Below are positions 47,125 to 53,915 of a stretch of 53,915 nucleotides of DNA, piece after piece (positions within the stretch are counted from its first letter, which is position 1; each line of letters opens with the position of its first letter). A program made the translations under genes and the position numbers. Origin of the DNA: Fusobacterium varium (GTDB lineage Bacteria; Fusobacteriota; Fusobacteriia; Fusobacteriales; Fusobacteriaceae); NCBI GenBank assembly GCA_021531615.1, contig JADYUE010000010.1, positions 1-53,915 on the forward strand, read 5' to 3'. The notes beneath the pieces were generated by a model that made no database searches, was not told where the DNA came from, and saw nothing but the letters and a program-made list of their open reading frames with translations.

Positions 47125-47151
47125 TTAGCCACAATAGTTATAGAGTGCTAA
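47125..47151 (+). promoter_or_regulatory. Degenerate CIRCE element (HrcA operator)
   Basis: TTAGCCACA, nine bases, GAGTGCTAA. The right arm is the exact CIRCE half-site and the 9-9-9 spacing is canonical; the left arm matches TTAGCACTC only in its first five bases. It lies between promoter and ribosome site, where HrcA would repress. Confidence 0.6.
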
Positions 47152-47165
47152 GAGGAGGATTTAAA

Positions 47166-48986
47166 ATGAGAAAAGAATCAAAAGCTTTTCAAGCTGAAAC
47201 AAAAGAACTTTTAAATTTAATGATAAATTCTATTTATACTAACAAAGAAATTTTTTTAAGAGAACTTATTTCAAACGCTAGTGATGCTATAGATAAATTG
47301 AAATTCACAGCTTTAACTAATAGTGAAATATTAGGAGAAAACAATGAATTTAAAATAACTCTTGTAGTTGATAAAGATAAAAGAGAGATAACTATTACAG
47401 ATAATGGAATAGGTATGACTTACGATGAAGTAGCTGAAAATATAGGTACTATTGCAAAATCTGGATCTAAGGCTTTTAAAGAGAAACTTGAAAATGTTTC
47501 TAAAGATGATGTTGATATTATTGGACAATTTGGTGTAGGTTTTTATTCAGGATTTATGGTAGCAGACACTATGACTATTCTTACTAAATCACCAAATTCT
47601 GATAAAGGGGTTAAATGGTACTCTTCAGGAGATGGAGCTTATGAAATTGAAGAGATAGATAGAGAAGAAAGAGGAACTTCAATAACTCTTACTATAAAAG
47701 CTGGTGAAGAGTTTGACACTTTCTTAGAAGATTGGAAAATAAAAGAACTTGTTAAAAAATATTCTGACTATGTAAGATATCCTATCTATTTTAACAATGA
47801 AGTTATTAATTCAACAAAACCTATTTGGAAAACTGATAAAAATAGTTTAAAAGATGAAGATTACAATGAATTCTACAAAGCTAATTTCCATGATTGGGAA
47901 GATCCTATGTTACATCTACACTTAAAAGTTCAAGGAAGTGTTGAGTATACTGCTCTTTTATATATACCTAAAAAAGCTCCTATGGACTTCTATAGTAAAG
48001 ATTATAAAAAAGGACTTCAACTTTATACAAAAAATGTATTTATCATGGACAAATGTGATGAACTTATTCCTGAATACTTTAGCTTTATAAAAGGATTAGT
48101 AGATTGTGATAACCTTTCATTAAATATTTCAAGAGAAATTTTACAACAAAATAGTGAACTTCAAGCAATATCTAAAAATCTTGAAAAGAAAATAATTAGT
48201 GAACTTGAAAAAATTCTAAAGAAAGATAGAGAAAAATATATTGAATTCTGGGAAGCTTTTGGAAGAAATATTAAGTTCGGTATCCATGATATGTTTGGAA
48301 TGAATAAAGATAAATTACAAAATCTTCTTATTTTCAGAACTTCACTTGATGAAAAATACTCTACATTAAAAGAGTATGTTGATCGTATGGGAGAAAGAAA
48401 AGAGATTCTTTATGTAGTTGGAGAAGATTTAGCTACTGTTACTTCTCTTCCAAAAATGGAAACATTAAAAGAAAAAGGAATAGAGGTATTACTATTAACA
48501 GATAGAATTGATGAGTTTGCTTTAAAAACAATGATGGAATTTGAAGGTAAAACATTTAAATCTATCAATGATTCTGATTTTAAAATAGATGACAGTAAAG
48601 AAAAAGAGGAAGAGATAAAAAAATTGTCTGAAGATAATAGATCTCTACTTGATAAAATAAAAGATACACTTTCTGGAAAAATAGTTGATGTTGAATTGAG
48701 CAATGACCTTGGAAAAGGAGCTTCTGCTCTTTTAGCAAAAGGAAATATCTCACTTGAAATGGAAAAAGTTCTTTCTCAACTTCCAGGAAATGAAGAGGTA
48801 AAAGCTGAAAAAATATTAGCTTTAAACCCTGAACATCCTGTTTTCAAAAAATTACAAACTCTTGAAAATAGTGAAGAATTTAAAGATCTACTTGATGTTC
48901 TATATACAGAAGCTTTAATTCTTGAAGGCTTCCAAATAGAAAATCCAGTTGAATTTATTAAAAAGTTAAATAATTTACTTAAATAA
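47166..48986 (+). CDS. htpG: Hsp90 chaperone HtpG
   Basis: A 606-residue protein starting MRKESKAFQAETKELLNLMI at the ATG after GAGGAGG (the frame extends seven codons upstream without need). The GHKL ATPase motifs are FLRELISNASDAIDKL, DNGIGM and GQFGVGFYSGF. Middle and C-terminal dimerisation domains are present at the expected length. It refolds or stabilises proteins under stress, consistent with the CIRCE-like element in its leader. Confidence 0.96.
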   Translation: MRKESKAFQAETKELLNLMINSIYTNKEIFLRELISNASDAIDKLKFTALTNSEILGENNEFKITLVVDKDKREITITDNGIGMTYDEVAENIGTIAKSGSKAFKEKLENVSKDDVDIIGQFGVGFYSGFMVADTMTILTKSPNSDKGVKWYSSGDGAYEIEEIDREERGTSITLTIKAGEEFDTFLEDWKIKELVKKYSDYVRYPIYFNNEVINSTKPIWKTDKNSLKDEDYNEFYKANFHDWEDPMLHLHLKVQGSVEYTALLYIPKKAPMDFYSKDYKKGLQLYTKNVFIMDKCDELIPEYFSFIKGLVDCDNLSLNISREILQQNSELQAISKNLEKKIISELEKILKKDREKYIEFWEAFGRNIKFGIHDMFGMNKDKLQNLLIFRTSLDEKYSTLKEYVDRMGERKEILYVVGEDLATVTSLPKMETLKEKGIEVLLLTDRIDEFALKTMMEFEGKTFKSINDSDFKIDDSKEKEEEIKKLSEDNRSLLDKIKDTLSGKIVDVELSNDLGKGASALLAKGNISLEMEKVLSQLPGNEEVKAEKILALNPEHPVFKKLQTLENSEEFKDLLDVLYTEALILEGFQIENPVEFIKKLNNLLK

Positions 48987-49010
48987 AAATAAGATTTAAT
49001 TAATATTAAA

Positions 49011-49042
49011 AGATTGCTTAATTAATTTTAGGCAATCTTTTT
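49011..49042 (+). terminator. Terminator after htpG
   Basis: AAAGATTGC and GCAATCTTT form the stem around about 13 bases, followed by TTTATA. Confidence 0.75.
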
Positions 49043-49076
49043 TATATAAAAACTATAATTTCCTTAGGAAAAGAAA

Positions 49077-49121
49077 AAAGCTGAAAAATCAACAACTCAA
49101 TTGATCTTTCAGCTTTTTTTT
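49077..49121. terminator. Bidirectional terminator between htpG and nagA
   Basis: AAAAGCTGAAA and TTTCAGCTTTT form the arms, with inner pairing AATCAAC/ATTGAT. T runs follow on both strands; it ends nagA on the minus strand. Confidence 0.75.
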
Positions 49122-49141
49122 AATAATTTAACTACTTTTAA

Positions 49142-50287
49142 CTATGCTTTATATTTTATTTTTCCTTTTACAAGTGTCATATCTACACTGTAATCTGGGT
49201 TAAGAATTACTAAGTCAGCATCTTTTCCTTCTGCTACTTCTCCAGCATTTAATCCGAATTCTCTAGCAGCATTTGTACTTGTCATTTTTACTGCATCAAA
49301 AATACTATATCCTAATTCAATTATATTTTTAAATGCTTTATCTAGAGTAAGTACACTTCCAGCTAGTGAATCATTGCTTACTAATCTAGCTTGATTGTCT
49401 TTTACATAAACATCTAGTTCACCTAATTTATAGTTTCCTTCAGCAAGTCCAGTAGCACTCATAGCATCTGTTATACACTCTATTTTATCAACACCTTTAG
49501 CTCTTATCATAAGTCTTACTGTTTCAGGATGAACGTGAATCTTATCAAAAATAACTTCTGCCATAATATCATCACTATTTAATACAGCTCCTGCAACTCC
49601 AAGTTCTCTATGGTTGATTCCTCTCATTCCATTAAATGTATGTGTAGAATGTCCTAGTCCAGCTTTTATAGCTTTTTGAACATCATCAAAGAATACAGCA
49701 GAGTGTCCTATTGATACTACAACACCTTGACTTCTTAAATATTTAATAGCCTCAAGTGAAGCTTCTCCTTTTGGTGACATTGAGAATAGTTTTACTAGTC
49801 CAGGTTTTACTGATAAGAATTCTTTTATCTCTTCAATTCCAGCAGGTTTTATATATTTTTCATTTTGTGCTCCTTTATATTGAACATCAAAATATGGTCC
49901 TTCCATATGAACTCCAAAAATATTAGCTCCATCTAGCTCTTTATTTTGTAATTCTCCTGCTATTGATAATACTTTTTCTAAATTTTCTTTTGTACTTGTT
50001 AAAGTTGTTGCTAAAAAGTTTGTTGTTCCATGTTTAGCTACAAAAGTTGAAATAGTTTTTAAAGCTTCTGTTGTTCCATCCATAGCATCTGCACCATTTG
50101 CTCCGTGAATATGTACATCTATAAATCCTGGTACAACATATTTACCTTGTAAATCTATCACTTGTTCATAGAAAGGGTGATCCTTTTCCATGATTTTTTT
50201 TATTTTTCCATCTACTAACAAAATATCCCCAGTTATAATTCTATCGGCTAAAACAATCTTCCCATTTTTTAAAAGCATTTTTTCCAT
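49142..50287 (-). CDS. nagA: N-acetylglucosamine-6-phosphate deacetylase
   Basis: A 381-residue protein starting MEKMLLKNGKIVLADRIITG at the ATG at 50287, nine bases after AAAGGAG. Amidohydrolase motifs: DVHIHGANGAD (metal His pair), GVHMEGPYFD (metal Glu), SIGHSAV, HSTHTFNGM and ITDAMSATG (catalytic Asp). It makes glucosamine-6-phosphate from GlcNAc-6-P. No nagB neighbour is visible in the window. Confidence 0.95.
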   Translation of the reverse strand: MEKMLLKNGKIVLADRIITGDILLVDGKIKKIMEKDHPFYEQVIDLQGKYVVPGFIDVHIHGANGADAMDGTTEALKTISTFVAKHGTTNFLATTLTSTKENLEKVLSIAGELQNKELDGANIFGVHMEGPYFDVQYKGAQNEKYIKPAGIEEIKEFLSVKPGLVKLFSMSPKGEASLEAIKYLRSQGVVVSIGHSAVFFDDVQKAIKAGLGHSTHTFNGMRGINHRELGVAGAVLNSDDIMAEVIFDKIHVHPETVRLMIRAKGVDKIECITDAMSATGLAEGNYKLGELDVYVKDNQARLVSNDSLAGSVLTLDKAFKNIIELGYSIFDAVKMTSTNAAREFGLNAGEVAEGKDADLVILNPDYSVDMTLVKGKIKYKA

Positions 50288-50479
50288 GAATTTCATCTCC
50301 TTTAAGATTGAATTAAAAAAACATATCATTTTCTTTATAGTAATATTTTATTACATTTTCTCTTTTTTCTCAATAGTTTTTTAATTCTTTCCCAAAAAGA
50401 AATCTCCATGTATACATAATTTCCTTTGATAGATTTTAAAATTTTCATATTAATTTACCCTTCTATATTAAAGAAAAAA

Positions 50480-51604
50480 TTAGATTTCATCAACATTATC
50501 TATTCCTTCTGAAGCCTCATCATAATCTTCAGAAACAATATTTTCATCTTCACTTGTATCATCCAAATTTTTTTTAGTTAAAGAGATTTTATTTTCATCT
50601 GCTTCAATTATTTCTAAAACTTTTTTCTCAATTTCTTCAAATAATTCTTTTTCATTTTCTAGTCTAGTTTTTACATTTTCTTTTCCTTGCCCTAATCTAA
50701 TATCTCCAAAGCTAAACCAAGCACCAGATTTTTGGACTATATCATTATCTAAAGCAATATCCAAAACTTCTCCTACCTTTGATATTCCTTTACCATACAT
50801 AATTTGGAAAGATGCCTCTTTAAATGGTGGAGCTACTTTATTTTTAGTAACTTTTACTAGAGTTTCATTTCCTATAACTTCATCACCTTGTTTTACTTGT
50901 CCAACTCTTTTTACTTCCATTCTAACTGAAGCATAGAATTTTAAAGCTTTTCCCCCAGTAGTTGTTGTTTGAGGACCAAAGCCAAATCCACCTATCTTAT
51001 CTCTAATTTGATTTATAAATATCATTGTTGTCTTTGATTTATTAAGAGTTGCAGTAAGTTTTCTTAAAGCTTTTGACATAAGTCTAGCTTGAAGTCCCAT
51101 CTGTTGATCTGACATCTCTCCATCTATCTCCACTTTAGGAACAAGAGCTGCTACTGAGTCAACTACAATTATATCTACTGCATTTGATCTAACTAAAAGA
51201 TCAGCTATCTCCAGTGCTTGTTCTCCATAGTCTGGTTGAGATATTAGAAGTTCCTCTACATCTACACCTAAAGCTTTAGCATATACAGGGTCAAGAGCAT
51301 GTTCAGCATCTATAAAAGCTGCTACTCCACCATTTTTTTGTGCCTCTGCTACTATATGAAGAGCTATTGTTGTCTTTCCTGAACTCTCTGCCCCATACAC
51401 CTCTATCACTCTTCCTCTAGGAACACCTTTTACACCTAAAGCTAAATCAAGATTTATACTTCCAGTAGGTATTACTTCTATATTCATGCTTAGATTTTCT
51501 CCAAGCTTCATTATTGAACCTTCTCCAAACTCTTTAGAAATCTGTTTTATAGCATTTTCTAAAGCTTTCTCTTTACTTGTATCTTCAACTTTTTTTGCTG
51601 ACAT
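50480..51604 (-). CDS. recA: Recombinase RecA
   Basis: A 374-residue protein starting [20 protein letters not shown], with GAGGTG six bases upstream. Walker A GAESSGKT at residues 71-78, the Walker [14 protein letters not shown], and the L2 region [20 protein letters not shown]. The acidic C-terminal tail is typical. It carries out homologous recombination and SOS co-protease work. On the minus strand a promoter-like TGACA plus TATTAT lies upstream; no LexA box was recognised. Confidence 0.97.
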   Translation of the reverse strand: MSAKKVEDTSKEKALENAIKQISKEFGEGSIMKLGENLSMNIEVIPTGSINLDLALGVKGVPRGRVIEVYGAESSGKTTIALHIVAEAQKNGGVAAFIDAEHALDPVYAKALGVDVEELLISQPDYGEQALEIADLLVRSNAVDIIVVDSVAALVPKVEIDGEMSDQQMGLQARLMSKALRKLTATLNKSKTTMIFINQIRDKIGGFGFGPQTTTTGGKALKFYASVRMEVKRVGQVKQGDEVIGNETLVKVTKNKVAPPFKEASFQIMYGKGISKVGEVLDIALDNDIVQKSGAWFSFGDIRLGQGKENVKTRLENEKELFEEIEKKVLEIIEADENKISLTKKNLDDTSEDENIVSEDYDEASEGIDNVDEI

Positions 51605-51715
51605 TATTATCACCTCTTATTTATAACTTATTTATAAATATTTATATATAGATAATAACATATTTTTTTTTATTTGTCACTCCTTTTTTACTTTTAGACA
51701 TATTAATTTTTTCCT

Positions 51716-51742
51716 CTTTACTTAAAATTCTTTTGTGCTATA
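51716..51742 (+). promoter_or_regulatory. Extended -10 promoter of the YczE-like gene
   Basis: TTTACT, 16 bases, then TATAAT preceded by TG (TGCTATAAT). Confidence 0.65.
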
Positions 51743-51786
51743 ATCAAGTTTGGAAGAGAATTTTTTTATTTTTTGGGGGATATTAA

Positions 51787-52437
51787 ATGAATTTAAATGT
51801 ATTAAAAAAATATTCACTTTGGATATTTTCAATATTGGTCAATTCTTTTGGAAACTTTATGCTAATAAAAGGTGATATTGGTAGTGGTCCTTGGGTTGCT
51901 GCTAGTATGGGAATTGCAGATGCTTTTAACTTACAAGTAGGAACTTGCACTATTATTCTAAATTTTTTAATCTATATTCCTATTACTATTATTAGTAAAA
52001 AGCTAAACATCTTCAAACTTCTTGGTTCTTTCTTTGTTGCCTACATCTTTGGAATATTTCTTAATTTTTTCTTAAATACTTTACATTGGGTACATCCAGA
52101 AACTTTAGTAACAAAAAGTTTATTTTTTATCATTGGTAATCTTATTCTTGCTTGTGGAATATCTATATACCTAAGATTAAATATAGCTGTAAATCCTTTT
52201 GATCAATTTTTAAAAACTGTTAATGATTATCTAATAGCTGATATGAAGAAAGCTAACTATGTTTATTTAGGTGTTCCATTTATTATAGCTTTAATTTTTG
52301 GAGCATATAATAGAAGTTTACCAGGTATTGGAATAGGAACTCTTATTATGTTACTTTTCAATGGAAATTTTATAAAATTTTTCAATAAAAAAATTACAAT
52401 TCCTCAACATATTCTTACCCCTCGTAGATATATGTAA
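51787..52437 (+). CDS. YczE/YyaS/YitT-family membrane protein
   Basis: A 216-residue protein with about five membrane helices. The opening (SLWIFSILVNSFGNFMLIKG, then DIGSGPWVAASMGIADAF) is the hallmark of the YczE family, followed by LNIAVNPFDQFLKTV and YNRSLPGIGIGTLIMLLFNG. Members are inner-membrane proteins of unclear function. TGGGGGATATTAA precedes the ATG. It is divergent from recA. Confidence 0.8.
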   Translation: MNLNVLKKYSLWIFSILVNSFGNFMLIKGDIGSGPWVAASMGIADAFNLQVGTCTIILNFLIYIPITIISKKLNIFKLLGSFFVAYIFGIFLNFFLNTLHWVHPETLVTKSLFFIIGNLILACGISIYLRLNIAVNPFDQFLKTVNDYLIADMKKANYVYLGVPFIIALIFGAYNRSLPGIGIGTLIMLLFNGNFIKFFNKKITIPQHILTPRRYM

Positions 52438-52497
52438 TTTTTTGTTATCTGTGATTTTTTATGATATAATATATAATAATTTGTACAGGAGGTTTTT

Positions 52498-53475
52498 ATG
52501 AAAAATATATTAGTTACTGGTGGAGCTGGGTATATTGGTAGCCATGCTACTGCTGAACTTCTTGATTCTGGATATCAAGTTGTAGTTGTAGACAGTTTAG
52601 AAAATGGATTTATGCAATTAGTTGATAAAAGAGCAAAATTTTACAAAGGAAATGTTCAAGATAGTGCTTTAATGGATAAAATATTTAATGAAAATAAGAT
52701 AGATGCTGTAATGCACTTTGCTGGTTACATTAAAGTTCCTGAAAGTGTTGTTGAGCCTAATAAATATTATATGAATAACACTTATACTGTTATGTGTCTA
52801 CTTGAATCTATGAGAAAAAACAATGTAAAAAATATTGTTTTCTCTTCTACTGCTGCTGTTTATGGCGATGTAAAAGAACCTGAACCAGTAGATGAAAACC
52901 ACTCTAAAGAACCTATCAATCCTTATGGAATGAGTAAATTAATGTCTGAAAGAATTATTATGGATTGTGCTAAAGCTTATGGTTTTAATTACTCTATATT
53001 TAGATATTTCAATGTTGGTGGAGCACATGAAAAACATGATATTGGACAAATGGGAGAAGGAATTACAGCTTTAATTCCACTTATTTTAAAAGCTGCTAAA
53101 GGAGTTATTCCTAAACTTTCAATATATGGTAACGACTTTGATACAAAAGATGGAACTGGAGTAAGAGACTATATTCATGTTGTAGACTTAGTAAGAGCCC
53201 ATATTCTATCTTTAAATAAACTTGCTAAAAATGAAAGTGGTATCTATAATCTTGGAAATGGAAATGGATTTACTGTTCTTGAAATGCTAAATGCTGCTAG
53301 AGAAGTTACAAAAATTGATATTCCTGCTGAAATAACTGGAAGAAGAGCTGGAGATCCACCTTGTGTAATAGCATCTAGTAAAAAAGCTATTGCTGAACTT
53401 GGATGGAAAGCTCAATATACAGATGTAAAAGATATTATTAGAACTGCATGGGAATGGAATCAAAAGATAAACTAA
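52498..53475 (+). CDS. galE: UDP-glucose 4-epimerase
   Basis: A 325-residue short-chain dehydrogenase: GGAGYIGSH for NAD at residues 7-15, FSSTAAVYG with the catalytic Ser, NPYGMSK with the Tyr-x-x-x-Lys pair, and RDYIHVVDL. The ending HGRRAGDPP-like text (TGRRAGDPPCVIASSKKAIA) is typical of GalE. It interconverts UDP-glucose and UDP-galactose for sugar use and surface polysaccharide. Ribosome site AGGAGG. Confidence 0.96.
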   Translation: MKNILVTGGAGYIGSHATAELLDSGYQVVVVDSLENGFMQLVDKRAKFYKGNVQDSALMDKIFNENKIDAVMHFAGYIKVPESVVEPNKYYMNNTYTVMCLLESMRKNNVKNIVFSSTAAVYGDVKEPEPVDENHSKEPINPYGMSKLMSERIIMDCAKAYGFNYSIFRYFNVGGAHEKHDIGQMGEGITALIPLILKAAKGVIPKLSIYGNDFDTKDGTGVRDYIHVVDLVRAHILSLNKLAKNESGIYNLGNGNGFTVLEMLNAAREVTKIDIPAEITGRRAGDPPCVIASSKKAIAELGWKAQYTDVKDIIRTAWEWNQKIN

Positions 53476-53795
53476 TGGACAAGCCTATTTTAACTTTATA
53501 TTACCAGTATGTTGGAAATACTCAATGGTTTAAAGAGGAGTTTCTAGCTAAAAAATATAATGTTTTAAAATATCTTCTTCCTGTTAAAAATAAAAAAGAT
53601 AGTAACTTTATTTTACAAGTTTATCTTGATCCTACCAATGAGGAAAATAAACTTGTTTCATTTCATATTCAAGAGAAAGTATTCCATTTATTTAATGTAA
53701 ATAAAACACTGGGAGAAAAATTAGTTTTCTCTCAAGAAAATTTTATAAAACTATTTGATTTTCTCAAGGAAACATATGTAGAAAAAGAAGATTAA
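53475..53795 (+). CDS. Hypothetical protein coupled to galE (106 aa)
   Basis: ATG at 53475 overlaps the galE stop (TAATG), so it is cotranslated. MDKPILTLYYQYVGNTQWFK, then alpha/beta mix with many aromatic residues and an acidic end. Not recognised; it may be a small conserved partner of galE in this lineage. Confidence 0.65.
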   Translation: MDKPILTLYYQYVGNTQWFKEEFLAKKYNVLKYLLPVKNKKDSNFILQVYLDPTNEENKLVSFHIQEKVFHLFNVNKTLGEKLVFSQENFIKLFDFLKETYVEKED

Positions 53796-53800
53796 ATTTT

Positions 53801-53850
53801 AAGGAATATAGTGTTAGTGAATTCTAATACTATATTCCTTTTTTATATAA
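53801..53850 (+). terminator. Terminator of the galE operon
   Basis: AAGGAATATAGTGTTAG and CTAATACTATATTCCTT form a nearly perfect 17-bp stem, followed by TTTTTAT. Confidence 0.9.
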
Positions 53851-53915
53851 ACTATAATTTATCGTTCTAATTTACATTAACAAAACTTATATTTTTTAAC
53901 ATCAAGTTGCCTTCA

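Noticed and set aside
1-53915. tRNA or rRNA genes
   Set aside because: No cloverleaf-like sequence or conserved rRNA stretch was noticed; a tRNAscan run would be needed to exclude them fully.

Overview
This AT-rich window looks like the chromosome of a member of the Fusobacteriota (probably Fusobacterium). That assignment is an inference from base composition, Gram-positive-like ribosome binding sites and the style of the proteins, not from a database match. Positions 1 to about 43.54 kb are most of a large integrated prophage whose left end lies outside the window. Positions 43.58-53.8 kb are ordinary host chromosome: O-methyltransferase, rsmB, mgtE, htpG, nagA, recA, a YczE-like membrane protein, galE and a small hypothetical gene.

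The late genes (1-24.7 kb) all run on the minus strand. Read in the direction of transcription they are a DNA methyltransferase with a ParB-like N-terminus, two small-terminase candidates, large terminase, gpW-like connector, portal, ClpP-like protease with an in-frame nested scaffold, decoration protein, major capsid protein, head-tail joining genes, contractile sheath and tube, a frameshifted tail chaperone, tape measure, P2-type X/D/V/U/W/J/I baseplate genes and several tail-fibre genes. This is a lambda-type head joined to a P2-type contractile tail. A membrane-protein gene with its own promoter and terminator sits between the chaperone and tape-measure genes. No lysis genes were seen; they may lie beyond the left edge.

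The lysogeny and accessory region (24.8-34.9 kb) holds a possible replication-type protein, two XRE regulators with palindromic operators, a predicted lipoprotein pair and an array of small unknown genes. These genes are separated by six copies (R1-R6) of an 80-110 bp folded repeat. The repeat keeps its outer arms while its inner stem changes with compensatory substitutions. Most genes between repeats form convergent pairs whose 3' ends overlap. A third XRE regulator closes this block.

The early region (35-43.5 kb, plus strand) has small early genes, a lambda-O-like initiator carrying internal iterons, a ParA ATPase, a probable DNA-binding partner of ParA, three tiny hydrophobic peptide genes arranged like type I toxin-antitoxin loci, and a serine integrase next to the host junction.

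The most striking signal is a 17-bp near-palindrome, TTTCGCAAGTTCCGAAA, found five times across 38 kb of prophage and not seen in the host part. One copy lies inside the gene for the ParA partner. I propose that these are dispersed centromere (parS-like) sites of a phage partition system, with scattered repressor-binding 'stoperators' as the main alternative.
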